From Powellomyces hirtus (taxonomy: Eukaryota > Chytridiomycota > Chytridiomycetes > Spizellomycetales > Powellomycetaceae), in contig JAHLKG010000004.1 in assembly GCA_025526995.1 (NCBI GenBank), forward strand, positions 682,001-746,000: a DNA stretch of 64,000 nucleotides, in the 5' to 3' direction. The position numbers and the translations under genes are program-made. The notes beneath the pieces were generated by a model. It worked only from the letters and a program-made list of their open reading frames with translations, had not been told where the DNA came from and did no database searches. Positions 1 to 13,300 of this stretch are shown here, one piece after another (the first letter of the stretch is position 1; the number at the start of each line of letters is the position of its first letter).

Positions 1-36
1 GCCGGAGTGTACTTCTTCGAACCGAGCTACGAGTAA
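1..36 (+). CDS. Possible 3' end of an upstream gene (partial)
   Basis: Read from base 1, the frame gives eleven codons (A-G-V-Y-F-F-E-P-S-Y-E) and then TAA at 34-36. The aromatic, acidic tail looks like a normal protein C-terminus, but eleven residues cannot identify a family. It could equally be chance. Confidence 0.22.
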   Translation, partial: AGVYFFEPSYE

Positions 37-369
37 AGTTGGGATGCATGTTGACAACTAGCCCATTCGTTTCCGGTATTGCGCAATTTGCACACACTTT
101 GTGCGCTTTCAATATGGTTCGCTTTGTCCCCGACCGTGTACCAAATCCATCTTGTTCCCCCTCCGGAAATCTTGATTGTTCTGTATGTCGCCTGTAAATA
201 TCATGAATCTATAATATTTTTCGCAAATGCAGCGAGATCCTGAGCGTGATCCATCGAGGCTTGGAAGTGTGGGAGACATATGGGACGTGTAGATCCCTGA
301 AGACTCGGAGAACGACCTCATTCTGATTAAATCCTTCTTCTCTCACGGATCCGCGCAGCCCTAGCGCGA

Positions 370-732
370 GACGTACCATTACGTCATTCATTTATCTGGA
401 AGACGCGCCGCCAAGCCACGGGGCACGTGTTACGGATGCGATGGGATGGGGTTGGCGATTTGATGGATTTGGGTGGCTGGCGAGTTGCGTTGTTGATGAA
501 GAGAAAGAAATGCCCAGAGAGAAAGAGAACGCGGTGGAAGCGCATGGAAGTTGCGAGCATTTCTCTCAGTGGCACAGCCATGCCGACGCGCCTGCCCCGC
601 CCAATTCCGTTTTTCTTCCCACGCCCAGCGCGCCAGCAATAAAAGGACGTGCATGAGTTGCCCGGCCTGCTTCTGTTTTCTTTTCCCCAAGACTCCCGTT
701 TTTCATTTTTAAAAAAAAGGATCACAGCAGTC
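370..732 (+). promoter_or_regulatory. Hsp70 promoter and 5' UTR
   Basis: Upstream of the Hsp70 start lie a CRE/ATF-like TTACGTCAT (379-387), a CACGTG E-box (424-429), a CCAAT box (601-605) and a TATA-like AATAAAAGG (638-646), about 90 bp before the ATG. GAA triplets at 537-539 and 547-549 and a TTC at 561-563 resemble a loose, imperfectly spaced heat-shock element. A pyrimidine-rich leader (660-710) follows the TATA-like site. The motifs are seen directly; the factors are inferred. Confidence 0.5.
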
Positions 733-1340
733 ATGACTTCCAAAGCCGTCGGAATCGATTTGGGTACCACCTACTCGTAAGTACGCGCCGTTCTCTTGGC
801 TGGCCGGTTCGCGGCCGGTCCCTGCCGGAGGGATCTTGGACCCGTGGAAATTGCGTTTGCTGACTGTCGACCTTGTCTTTCCTTCCTCGTCCAGCTGTGT
901 CGGTGTGTGGCAGAACGACCGTGTCGAAATCATCGCCAACGACCAGGGAAACCGTACCACTCCTTCTTACGTTGGTTTCACCGACACTGAGCGTTTGATT
1001 GGTGATGCCGCCAAGAACCAGGTCGCGATGAACCCCATCAACACCGTCTTCGACGCTAAGCGTTTGATCGGTCGTCGCTTTACCGACAACGAGGTCCAGT
1101 CCGACATGAAGCACTGGCCTTTCAAGGTTATCGACAAGGATACCAAGCCCATCATCCAGGTATGTACTCACGGTCGAGCCTGATTGTCCACACTATAAAT
1201 GGCTTGCTCACAGGTTGCTTTCCCTTTAGATTGAGTTCAAGGGTGAGACCAAGACCTTCACCCCTGAGGAGATCTCCTCCATGGTTCTCCTGAAGATGAA
1301 GGAGACCGCTGAAGCCTACCTCGGTACCCCCGTCAAGGAC

Positions 1341-1375
<35 letters not shown>

Positions 1376-2858
1376 CCAGCGTCAGGCTACCAAGGACGCC
1401 GGTGTCATCTCTGGCCTGAACGTTCTCCGTATCATCAACGAGCCCACCGCCGCCGCCATCGCTTACGGTCTTGACAAGAAGACCGCTGGTGAGAAGAATG
1501 TCCTCATCTTCGATCTCGGAGGTGGTACATTCGATGTCTCCCTCCTTACCATCGAGGACGGTATCTTCGAGGTCAAGGCCACCGCTGGTGACACTCACTT
1601 GGGTGGTGAGGACTTCGACAACCGTCTTGTATCGCACTTCTCCGAGGAGTTCAAGCGCAAGTTCAAGAAGGACCTGACCTCCAACCCCCGTGCTCTGCGT
1701 CGTCTCAGGACCGCTTGCGAGCGTGCCAAGCGCACTCTCTCGTCTGCTGCCCAGACCTCCATCGAGATCGACTCTCTCTTCGAGGGTGTTGACTTCTACA
1801 CCTCCATCACCCGTGCTCGTTTCGAAGAGCTCTGCCAGGACCTTTTCCGTTCCACCGTTGACCCCGTCGAGAAGGTCCTCCGTGACTCCAAGATCGACAA
1901 GAACTCCGTCGATGAAGTTGTCCTCGTCGGTGGATCAACCCGTATCCCCAAGGTGCAGAAGCTCATCACTGACTTCTTCAACGGCAAGGAGCCCAACAAG
2001 TCCATCAACCCCGATGAGGCCGTCGCTTACGGTGCCGCCGTCCAGGCCGCCATTCTGACCGGTGACACATCCGAGAAGACCCAGGATCTCCTCCTCCTCG
2101 ATGTTGCTCCTCTTTCCCTCGGTATTGAGACCGCTGGAGGTGTCATGACCGCCCTCATCAAGCGTAACACCACCGTCCCCACCAAGAAGTCTGAGACCTT
2201 CTCCACCTACGCTGACAACCAGCCCGGTGTCCTGATCCAGGTCTTCGAGGGTGAGCGTGCTCGCACCAAGGACAACAACCTGCTCGGCAAGTTCGAGCTC
2301 ACTGGTATCCCCCCGGCTCCCCGTGGTGTTCCTCAGATTGAGGTCACCTTCGACGTTGACGCTAACGGTATCCTGAACGTCTCCGCCGTCGACAAGACCA
2401 CCGGCCGTTCCAACAAGATCACCATCACCAACGACAAGGGTCGTCTTTCCAAGGAGGAGATCGAGCGTATGGTGTCTGAGGCCGAGAAGTACAAGGCTGA
2501 AGACGAGGCCGCTGCTGAGCGCATCCAGGCCAAGAACGGCCTCGAGTCGTACGCCTACAACCTCCGCAACACCCTGCAGGACGAGAAGGTCACCAGCAAG
2601 CTCGACGCTGACTCCAAGACCAAGCTCGATGCTGCCATCGACGAGGCCATCAAGTGGCTTGACACCAACCTCGAGGCCTCCAAGGAGGAGTACGAGGGTC
2701 GTCAGAAGGAACTCGAGGCCGTTGCCAACCCCATCATGATGAAGATGTACGGTGCTGGTGGTGCTCCCGGTGGTGCCGGAGGCTTCCCAGGAGGCGCTCC
2801 CGGTGGCTTCCCCGGTGCCGGTGGTGACGCCGGACCTACCGTTGAGGAGGTCGACTAA
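733..2858 (+). CDS. Cytosolic Hsp70 chaperone (SSA type)
   Basis: ATP-driven chaperone of cytosol and nucleus. Exons are 733-776, 895-1159 and 1230-2858 (645 aa, the usual family length). The first intron interrupts the first Hsp70 signature (IDLGTTYS, residues 8-15), and joining the exons restores TTYSCVGVW. The second and third signatures, [14 protein letters not shown] and [16 protein letters not shown], are present in the N-terminal ATPase domain. The substrate-binding domain ends in a Gly/Pro-rich tail and the terminal EEVD, which binds TPR co-chaperones and marks a cytosolic member, not an ER or mitochondrial one. Codon use is strongly C-ending and biased, as in highly expressed genes. 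The start has the best context and gives the canonical N-terminus. Confidence 0.97.
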
Positions 2859-3713
2859 ATATCGGTCGCCGATCCAATCCACAACACTTGAAAAAGGACA
2901 GTCGGATTGCATGACGGAACGAACAATCCATAGACGGTAGTGGAGGGTGGTTTATTTCGTTGGTTTTTTCTTATTGGTTTTTTGAGTGACTCTTTTTACA
3001 CGTTTTTACTCCACTCGTTTTTTGCGAGCGAGCCATATTTTCATTCTTAGACTTTGGGGGAGTATGCGAGAGCATATCATGCCTCGTGTAATCTACAATA
3101 AGAAATGTACATATATCCTACCTACGTCTATCTACGTGGTCCCAGAAGTGGAACGAGATGGAGCCTAGACACGGAGCCTGCTGTGGTCCACATTCCTCCG
3201 TGATGGATAGTCCCCGGTTAGGGCCTCGGATTCTTACGGGCGTCGTTGACGTCGAACCAGATTGAGTCGACGTTGTAGAGGGAGCTGTAGAGGGAGCTGT
3301 AGCGAGCGGTCATGTAGGAACCCTGTGTGGTCTTCACTTCATTCCGACACCCCAGTTCTTTTGCGAGTTCCTTGCCAAGTTCGTGTTCCGTCTGTACTTT
3401 GTGAGCAATATATATTTAACCATAAACGCTCAAATGAAACTGACGCGCTTTTGCTTCACGTCGCACTTTCGACAGCCTGAGCAGCTGGTCTTCCCCTTCT
3501 CTGCGAGTGTCTTCCTCCTCGTTGTTCTCACGCATTTCGCAATTCGTTGCGCTTCAGGTTCTCCATTTTTCACACTCCCACCAAGTTTGCCGTTAACGCT
3601 TCACAATTAATACCAAAAAGTTCGCTATTATCATCTTCTGGCTGTGTCCGACTGACGCTGCGCAGCCAGCTGACACGCGCGGTCCGTTCTGCACCAAGTA
3701 GTCGCGAGCGAAC
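2859..3713. other. Intergenic: Hsp70 3' UTR and nexin upstream region
   Basis: T-rich sequence just after the Hsp70 stop (about 2950-3040) fits its 3' UTR. From about 3380 to 3700 the sequence is pyrimidine-rich and fits a promoter or leader for the next gene. No convincing coding frame is seen. Confidence 0.4.
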
Positions 3714-6700
3714 ATGCACAAAGATAGGCTGTTTCCCGAGAACCGTCCATCCCCTCCTCCGATTCCACCGAGGCCAACCACTTTGCGTGCTCGGAGTATC
3801 AGAGAGAGAGCCAAAGTCTCGCTCGCCTCTCGTTCGGGCCGAAACCGCTCACTACTTAGCAGCATAGAATGGAACGAGAATGAGCGCCCTCTTGACGTCT
3901 CTACTCCGGGTTTGCGAGAAGGAGACCCATTAATAGGTACTTTTCATATGCGAGTCATCTCTGAACGTGAAACTTGCTTGCTCAACGGACTGAGTTAGCA
4001 TGTCGAGAGCTTCCAATCAACAAGCGTCAACTCATTTTTTACTGTAGATCCTTTCTGCTTGCATGATGTGAAAGAAGAATCAACGATTCTCGCCGGAGGC
4101 ATGGTTGGCTCTGCTTGTGGTAAGACTAGTGCGTCTCTTCGAATGGTACGACATTCAAATCTAACCGCTTGACCCTTCAGAAAAGTCGTTTTCTTCAACC
4201 AGCGACACTGTCGACCAGGCAGCTGAATACAATCTGGCATCCTCGGTATATTACTCGGCAATTACGCCAGTGCTGTCTCGCACGTGGAGTGATTCATCGT
4301 CAGCGGACACGCCTCCAGGATCCGCGAATCCTACGCCTAGGAACAGGGGCAATGTGGAAATTGCATCGGTGCGCTCGTCCCTCTTTCGCCGCTCGTCGTC
4401 GAACAGCGAGCTGACCACAGAAGAGGCAATTTTGACAAACGTGTTTTCTGGAGAGCTGTCTCCGACCATTGCTGAGACGCTTTTCGAAAATGATGAAATG
4501 GAAGTGGTACCGGTTTATGATGCCATTGCAATCTTCGACCATGAGCCCGATAGCGACGATGAAAATGGCGTGAGTTTCAAGTCTGGAGACAGGATAAGGG
4601 TGTTTGGAAAACAAGACATCCGGAACACCGTATTAGGTACCGGTGATTGGGGAGATGATTGGGCGTGGGAGAAAGAAGTGGAGGTCAGCGAAGGATGGTG
4701 CGAAGTTGAAGTCAGAGGGAAAGTCGGATTTGCTCCTGTCTCCTACATGCGCGTAAGTTTTGCTGCGTCACTCTCTTCGACCACTAGAACACATCCCCTT
4801 AATTGTTGGCATCTTAGTTTGCATCCGATAACACACCGATGGAAACGCGCTCTCAAATTGAGCTTGTCCTGACGGATGCACGTCCAACTCTATCAAGTTT
4901 TGCTCCTCTGCATATTCCTCCCAACCACCATATGGTGGATTCATACGTGAGCAATGCCGAGACCAGTGTTAGTATGGCGGAGTCAACGACCTCGCAGCTC
5001 AATTATCCATCAGCAATCTCGGCCTTGGGAAACGGTGTTGGCGCTATCACAGGCCGAGTACGAAAAAGTCTGAAGAAGCTCTTGGGCAACTGGTTCGAGG
5101 GCGATAGTGTTCAGGACTTTATTGTCGGTAACCTGAAAGCCGGGATCTCTCAAGACCCGACTGTCGCTGAGGAGGATGAGGATGAATCGTTAGGCCGCTT
5201 TGGAGCGAGCACTGAGACGCCTCCTAGCGGCAAGCACTGCATCCAGGTATAAAACGTTGCACCGGGCCCACTTTCGAGGCCAGAATTGACATCAATACAT
5301 TGCAGAAAGGATTGTCGTGGGCTGGTACTGCTCCACCCTTCCTCATCACGTTACAGTCAGCGGAACGGCGTCGAAAAGTGTCTTTGGACGACTCGTACAC
5401 TCGCCCAAACACCGTAACGGATGAATTCATAGCGTACAAGATCGTGACTTGGGTATGTCTTCTCGCGGGTTACAGATGAGCACTTTGATCGAACCTCTGA
5501 TATACAGTGATAGTTTCCAGAAGATGACAATCCCTCCTATACGGCCTTATCTGTGTATCGCCGCTACACGGATTTTGATTGGCTCGACAACCATTTGCAA
5601 GCTCGTTTTCCACCAGCCGTGATTCCATTGCCTCAACTTCCTCAAAAATATACGTTGACCGCGAGAAAATTCGACAAAGACCACGTGGAGAGTAGAAGAC
5701 GCGCTTTGGAGCGATATCTCAATACCTTGGCCCGTCATCCAATTCTGAAAGCGGAAGAATCGCTGATTTTGTTTTTGAGCTGTGGGGGCACGAGCGAGAG
5801 TGGTCTTCTACAAGTCGATAGGGAGCCCATACCACCCGGCAAGGAATATCAAGATTCGCAATTCGGCATTGTCATTGATGATGACGAATGGATCAATGGA
5901 AAGAAGCAATATGATGATGAGGCCGTGGGGCAGACTCAGGCCGGCCCCGCTAGTTTCTTCAAGCGGGTCCATTTAATGGCCGATGTGAAGCTTGAGCGTG
6001 GATATCCAAATATGATGGATCGATTCGCAACACATCTATCCCTCATGGAATCGCATCTGGACCCATTGATTAATTCCGCGCAGAAGCACCAACAAGGCAC
6101 CTCCGGTATGGTGTCAGCTCCTGGGTTCCATATAATAGCCTTTTACTGGCGGCTCACGTTTTTCAATTCAGGGCTTCAGGCGAGCTACAAAGACATAGCG
6201 GCATGCCTGGAAGTTCTAGCACGGGGAAGGACAGAAGAAGGACGCTTGCTACGAAACGTTGGGTGGTGCTGGAAACGAGGTTGCTTCGGTAAGTCGTATT
6301 TGCACATTGGATCTCTCTACGATCCACATGCTCATTTCTGGCGGTTTCTGTGCAGAATGTCATGAGTTTTCAAACGCACTGCTGGCAGTGTCGAAGCACC
6401 TAAATGGTGTGGCAGAGACTTATGATTATCATGTGCGTAAGCCCATCATGCTAAGTATTTTACAATTTCAGAACTCCTCGCTTACTCGAAGTGTGTGCTT
6501 CATTAGGCCAAGCAAGATCTTACTGTTTTTGCCGAACGCATTCGCGAATATCATGTAATGGTTTCCGCTTTTCAGGTACGCTGAATTTTACGAGAACAAT
6601 GGAGAGCTAGATGGCAGATCATGATCTAAGTTGCTGATCTGATCATTGCCATAGCCTCTTTCGCAGTTGAACGATTTGGCCGAATCCCGCTCGGATGAAC

Positions 6701-7051
6701 TCGATGCTCCGGTTATCAAAGAAGGACGCCCTGCTGCACGATCACCGAATGTGGATGCACAAGCAGATGGGATGAAGAAGCGTCTCAACATCATCCTTGC
6801 CGTGGCACAAGCCGAGGTAGAGAGGCTTCATGCGGAAAAAACTAAGGGCTGGGAGGTGTTATTAAGAGAATGGGTTGACGGACAGATATCGGCGCAGGAA
6901 AAGGTGAGATGCAATGAGTTCTATGACCCTATTATGCGCAACTTTTGTATCGCAGTGAAAGCTGCCCGTGCTGAGCTGGTCTCTTCAATTCTATTAGGTT
7001 CTAAATCACTTATATGCGGCGCGGGACGCACTCGGTGCTAATGAAGCTTAG
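3714..7051 (+). CDS. SH3-PX-BAR sorting nexin (SNX9/18/33-like)
   Basis: Likely bends membranes and binds phosphoinositides in endocytosis or endosomal sorting. Exons: 3714-3936, 4048-4119, 4181-4752, 4818-5246, 5306-5452, 5514-6105, 6172-6288, 6356-6432, 6507-6575, 6655-6903 and 6998-7051. They sum to 2601 nt (866 aa) in one frame. The order is a proline-rich N-terminus (RPSPPPIPPRP), an SH3 domain around residues 205-290 (YDAIAIFDHEP ... GWCEVEVRGKVGFAPVSYM), a PX domain around 430-560 (YRRYTDFDWLDNHL, then RRALERYLNTLARHP), and a helical BAR-like region to the end. The last exon is short and gives VLNHLYAARDAL before the stop. In animal SNX9 the SH3 is at the very N-terminus; here about 200 mostly disordered residues precede it. 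The start is less certain than the rest. The 66-nt intron at 6106-6171 has no stop and could be retained in frame. Confidence 0.85.
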
Positions 7052-7380
7052 AAACAAACTTCTAGTATGCGGCGTCCCTCCCACAGTCTAGTTGCGTACA
7101 GTAATTTTTTCGGTTAAATAGTATTTTAGGCGTTGTTACGTTGATTTTTTTAATGTACATAGGTGTCAGTTGCGTCTTAGTTTGTTGTTGTCTTGCTGTA
7201 ATATTGTGAGAAGAGCGCGTCTCTGATCACGTCAGCATCGGACAAGTTCTGCTTTGAGCCTAGGCTTTCTATAGTTGCATTACCGGCCGACGGAACTTAG
7301 ACGTCCATCTATCAACTAGAAGTAAGAAGCAGGGAAAATTCAACTGTACTATTCACACCCAAAAGGCCGAAAGAATAGCA
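7052..7380. other. Intergenic: nexin 3' end and CFAP43 promoter
   Basis: T-rich 3' UTR-like sequence is followed by about 200 bp upstream of CFAP43. No gene and no clear TATA box were found. Confidence 0.4.
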
Positions 7381-10300
7381 ATGCCCACCGGTCTTTATGG
7401 GGAGCTCGAGCTGAGGTGAGTCTATAATACATAATTGGTGGATATACAGCAACTTCAAACTAACATTTCCTTGATGTATCCAGCAAGTCAGCCGGACACA
7501 CACCGCTCTCAGCCGCACAATTTCTCACTTCAACAATTGTTGCGTATATCTCTGGCAACTGCATAAATTTTTTGGATTCAGCCGCGACGAAAGACGATGC
7601 CATAGGGCAGCCCAGCGACGGAGACGGGACGAGCGAGGATGGCAGTGGGAAAGCGGCAGCAGCAGAGCTGAGACCTGTGATTGCCGCGACCCAGATCACT
7701 GCATTTGCGTTGTTCAGACGGGACAGCATTGTGGCATATGCGGAGCGAGATAGCACCGCACTCAAAGTCGTCAAATGGCCCAGTGGCGCCCTGATGGGCG
7801 GTGGAGCCGGAAAGATGGAAGGTAAACCAGAGTCTAGGACAGCTCCCCCAATGCTCTGCCAAATTGTTTGAGTTCTGATGAGCCGGCCGGACGCCATCAC
7901 TGATATCTGAGCCGTTCTCACATTCCAGCCTTCAAAGATCTTTCAACCACCTCACTGGCATTTTCGCCCGATGGACAATATCTTGCATCGATGGGGTCTC
8001 TCCCATCATTCACATTAACGATATGGGATTGGCGGAGCAACACCGTTGTTTGCCAGGCATCTCCCGGTGCGTCGGCAGAGTTCGTCACTTTCGACCCTTT
8101 GGACTCGCGACGCCTGTGTACCAGTGGCGGAGACGGTGGCATCAAGTTTTGGAGGATTGAAACGGGTTGGAAAAGGTCGCGGCTGCGATTGGTGTAAGTA
8201 TGCCTGCCCCCGCATTGCGTGAGAGGAAGCAAAATCTCTTATGTAACTTTTAATTTCGCGTCATCCCTTCCAGAGCGGGAAAGAGCTTACCACAAAGCGA
8301 CAACGCACCGTTAGCGGGCGTAGCGGCTGCTCCTCAAGTCGCTACGCATCATGCGTGGACTATCGACGAGCAGATTTTGTGTGCGACGACGTCCGGAAAC
8401 GAAATGGTACACTACGACCCGAACTCTGGAGACTGTCGTGTCTTTATTTCTGCAGAAGAGGAAGCCGATAGCCCTGTTACACACGGGGAGGGCGAGGCGG
8501 AAGATGAGAGTCCAGCGCCCCCGCCATCAACATTTGGCCCCGGCCAAATTGCTTGCATCGCGGTTGCAAAAGAAGGGTTGTACATTGGGGGAGAGGTAGG
8601 GATTCAACCAATCTATGAACCTCCTCCCCGGAAGAGTCTGTCTCATCATGGTAACACTTTTGTGCGATTGGCAGGACGGTGTGCTCCGCATATTTAGCTT
8701 TAACAAGTCATCCGTGACAAGGGTCATTCCTGTCGAACAAGGGAAAAGGATGGTACGACTAGAGTTTTCCCCAGACTACCGTAGTCTGCTGATGCAATGT
8801 GCGGGGGGAGAGCTGTTTCTACATCGGGTTGGTTCCGACCGCGCCAGTGAGGTTCGTTGAATTGCTGCTTTGATGTCATGAAGTTGCAGATCGGGCGCCT
8901 TCAACTGTGAAGCTAACACACTATCTGAATTTGACAGCTTCTTCACACGCCACGATTGTCCCTACTAGCAGTGCACGGACCTACTAGCACGCTGGTCACA
9001 GCCAGTGAAGGGCACCTATCCCTATACGAGCTGGACCCGGACCTGCAACGGACGGACAAAATGCGACACATTGCACGGATCGACGTATCTGGCGGATCGG
9101 CCCACATCACTTGCCTCGCGACATCTCCGTATGCACAAGTTGTCGTAGCAGGAACATCGGATGGCTGCGTGGGCATGTGGGACTTCTCGCAGCGAAAATT
9201 GGTGTTGTTCCACAGGGTGTGGAATACGAGTGTTGATATGGTGCGTCACTGGATGACTGCGTTCACCTATACTTCTCTCATCTGTTTGCTGATCGAGGGA
9301 TCCTGCATCCACGTCCTGACAGCTGTCGTTCGATTCTGCGGGTCGATACCTCGCAGCCGTTTCATCTACAGACCCCCGAATCGCGCTGTTTGACGTCTTT
9401 CAAAAGTTTCGGTATCTCGGCCACATCCATGTCGCGGCTCCAGATACCTATGCATTTGAAAAGATTAGCGCGTGCGCTTGGACGTTGGACGAAAATGCCG
9501 GGGTATGACACAGCGTTTGTGCCCGGCTTTGTTTTGCTCAATTCTAATTGTGGCTACTATAGCTAGTTTACATGTTTATTCTAGCGTCATTGAGTACGAA
9601 TCCCAGCTTTATTCACCGGTTTGCAATTCCGCTGGATGCAAGCAGTATCCTCTCCAAATCGCCGGAAGACGGTAGTTGGGTGGATCCCTCGAATGGGGAA
9701 CAGGGCGCAGAGGGTGCGACTTCCAAAAGCGTTGAGGCGCCGCCCGGAGAAATTCCGAGGAGTATTGTTCCGGTAAGATGAACATGCGTCGAATGACGTA
9801 TAGCAATGTACCATAATCACTAAAGCTGGTCTTTGGTGTTCAATAGCTTTTGGTATATCGGATAGAGGACAGGCTCCTGGATATGACGATAGTGCCAAGG
9901 TGCTTGCTTTATGTCGAGGAATAAGTTTGAAATGTGCCTGAAAATTCTGACCCGATACATCTTCTAGCCATTTGTCTGCTGGTCGCGAATCATTCTACGT
10001 TGTGTCCGCAGATGGGATGTTGAAGGCGTACGAAGGCCCGCAGGCTGGGACTGTCGCCGCCGTGGCGGCATCAGGAGGAGATGCTGCGGGCCGACCAGCT
10101 CCCGAAGTAGTACTGCTGGGCAACCCCAGCTACTCGGTACCCACTCTTAAATGTTGTGAACAACGCCACATGCATATATACTAAAACCACGGTTTCCTTT
10201 CGTAGAGCAAAGAAGTTGATAGACCAATCACCGGCGTGCATTTACACACAGCAACTTCCTGGCTCACCACGTTCTCCTCCGATGGGACTCTAACATTCCG

Positions 10301-13300
10301 AACGCTTCTCGAACCGGACAAGGTTCTCCGTGTCTACGCACACGACCCGTTTCAGGGCGGAGTCTTTGATCTTGCAGCTACAGCCAACTGCCGTGTGGTA
10401 GTATCCGCAGGACGAGACGGCCTTATTCGCCTTTGGGAATGGAAATACAGCACGGTTGGCAAACGAGCAGCTCAAGAGGTTGGCGCCGTGGTGGATCGTC
10501 TACTCGAAGCTGGAGAAGGGGTTTTAGGTGTCGTTGGTGATCATCTGGCAAAGTTGCACGTAAGGGCTGCCGCTTGTCTTAAAGCAATCGTGACCCAGTT
10601 TGACGCTCACCTCTCTACCATACATAGAGTATCCAAGAGCCGGACCCGAAAGCTGCTCCTTTGTTGGGCACACAAGGGGGAGCCGCCCCAGCATCAGCAT
10701 CGCAGTCAGCAACGGCTGCGGCAGCGGCGCCAGAAGGATTTGATCCGAGAGATTCTGTCACATCGCAACCAGCGGCCGGATTGCACGCGCGACTCGCTGC
10801 TCTCCGGGAACGTCTTCTTCGGGCAATTTCCAAAAACGAGAATCTGCCACAGTTGGAACGACTTGATCACGAGGATTTCATTCTAGATCGCGAGGAGCGA
10901 GAGCGCCTTCTCGTGGAAGCTGCAGGTACTGTTGATGGAATCCGAAGAAGCGTTGAAGAAGAGTGGCTAGCTAGGCGCGTGATCGGCAATCGAATCAAGG
11001 TAGGAAAGCTGCGACTAGATTGGAAACATCCTCCTCCGGCTCAGATATCGGACTATCTTATAGCAAGAATGCTGGGACAGTATGTCAACCATCGGGCAAT
11101 CCATCTTGTCATTCCACGCTGATCCTCTGACGGGAACGCGCACCACCGTAACAAACTATCCAATCCGGCGCCAATCCCCTTCGGAGATCGACCATGTCCA
11201 GCGAGTGATGATGTTGCGGAAGGTGCAGATGGCCGTCAATGTGGCAACAGCCAAGGTCAGATGGGTGAGCTATCACCTCCGTGTTTGCGAACGATATGCT
11301 CACATTCGGTTCTCACTGCAGAAGAAACCTGTCAAAGAGGCTGAAATTGGCGATGAGGTGAGTATTCAGCACTGTGTCTCAGCGTCCCTACCATCTCATA
11401 TAGAGACTCATGAGCTATTTCCTTACCCAGGGTGAGAACTCGGGGGATGAAACTGAGCCAAGCAAACCGTCGGCAAAGACAGGGGACATCGCCGCAAATG
11501 CTCCTGTAACTGATGTTTCCGGTCTGCCATCGTCGGACCCCGCGTCCCTGCTATTTTCACCTTTTGAGCTGACGACAAATGATCGGCGCCGAATACAATG
11601 CGTTCTACTTGCACATCAAGTTCATCTTCTGAAGACAGCATTTAATGAGCGTTTCCTGGAGGTCGCTCAGCTGAAGAGGGACGAGATTGGAAGAATTGAG
11701 GAGCGTGGGGAGCGTGCACGAGGAATCATGGATGATCTCGGATGGACTGGGAGTGAGCGGATAGACATCGCCCGCCCTACACTTCATGACGATGAGGTGC
11801 CCGAACGCGTTGTAGAGGTCAGGGATGATGAGATTGCCGTTGAGCGGTTCTTGGGTGCCGAAGAGCAGGCGCGACTTGCCGAGAAACAGCGCTTGGAAGC
11901 GGAGCGAGCGCGTGCGGCTGCGGTGGACAATTTCCGGGACAGAGCATTGACGCAGATGATGAACAATTCGCTGGCAGATCGATCTAGTGAGGACGAAGGG
12001 TTCAAGGCTGTCGTACTTCAACCCGGGTTCATGAGCACAAAGCCCGTGGGGGATTGGAGCGACGAAGAGCGAAAGATCGCAAAAGAGTACGAGAAGAAAC
12101 TTGCGGTGCAAAAGGAGGAGATGGAGAAAGCTCGGAAAGCTTTGGAGACAGAACTGAAGAAGCTGCTGGCCGGCATCTCAGAGCTTTGCGACACGTTCGA
12201 TGCCACCACCTTGCGCTCAGGGCTTTTCAAGCAGAAGCTGGCGACAGACACGACGATATATACGTATGAGCTGCAACTAATCAAATTGAACAGTGCATTG
12301 GTGTATGCTGAGGAAGACGAGTCCAAAGAGGCTGTCATCAACCAAGCGCTGGAGGAATGCAAAGCCGAAAAAGCCATGTACGCGAGTGAGATTCCAGAAC
12401 TCAAGAAGGATCTCGAGCGTATACGAGACGAGCACGAAGCGGCGGTCAAACGCGATAAAGAAGTAGATCGATCCTTCAAGAAAGAGTTTGGGGCGCCTGG
12501 CTGTGAGGCATGGTGGGAAGCGTGTTGGAGATTATACAGACGAAGTGGTGCTGGAGAGGAGGAAGAGGGCAACAAGACCGCCGGAGTGGACCTCAATCCT
12601 TTCACGCAGCATCCGGCGACACATCCCGGGCACCAAGGTCCTGCCGCTCATTTGAGAGATTCTCGGCCCGACTCGCCAGGACATGGCAGCATGGGGCCTT
12701 CCGTCGTCGCCAATGCACAGGCTCCATCGGGATCGACAACGCAAGCCCCGACTCTCCCACCTCCACTTGTAGCGTTGAATCCAGGGGTAGATGCCCCGGA
12801 AGGGCTCCCCGCGGAAATCTTCCAGAAACTCAACGATTACATCAATCGAAAGCATCAGACCGCCACGGATGTTTATGTTACCTACACATCCCTTCACCAG
12901 CAGCAAACCACTATTACAGAGCTGATACAGCATAGCACAGCCCTCGCGGCGCGTACGGCAACGCTGCATGCACAACTCAGCGAGTTCCAGACGTTCCGTT
13001 TCAATCAGACGTATGACCTGGAGATATGCTTGGGTGGGCTCAAGCAAGGTCAGGTTGAGGTGGTACAAAGCCCAGTTGTTACAGACTACAGCGGCGCAGT
13101 TCTGGTTGGACGTGAGGCTGTGGAGAGGCTGAATGAGGTTATTTGCGGACTCGGCAAGGCTAAAGTGGATGCGCTGAATGAGATGAAAGAATACAGGCGA
13201 GGAATTCATGCATTGGAGTGGTAAGCTGGAACGTACCTCAATTTGCACTCCATGCTTGAGAGCACTAACATTTTTCAATCTATAGGGAGACGAAGACGCT

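Noticed and set aside
1152..1637. 161-aa antisense frame over Hsp70 exon 3
   Set aside because: Same codon-bias artefact as above.
1935..2912. 325-aa open frame antisense to Hsp70
   Set aside because: Long antisense frames opposite Hsp70 are a known by-product of the biased C-ending codon use in the sense gene. Its sequence is V/G/L-rich with no family match.
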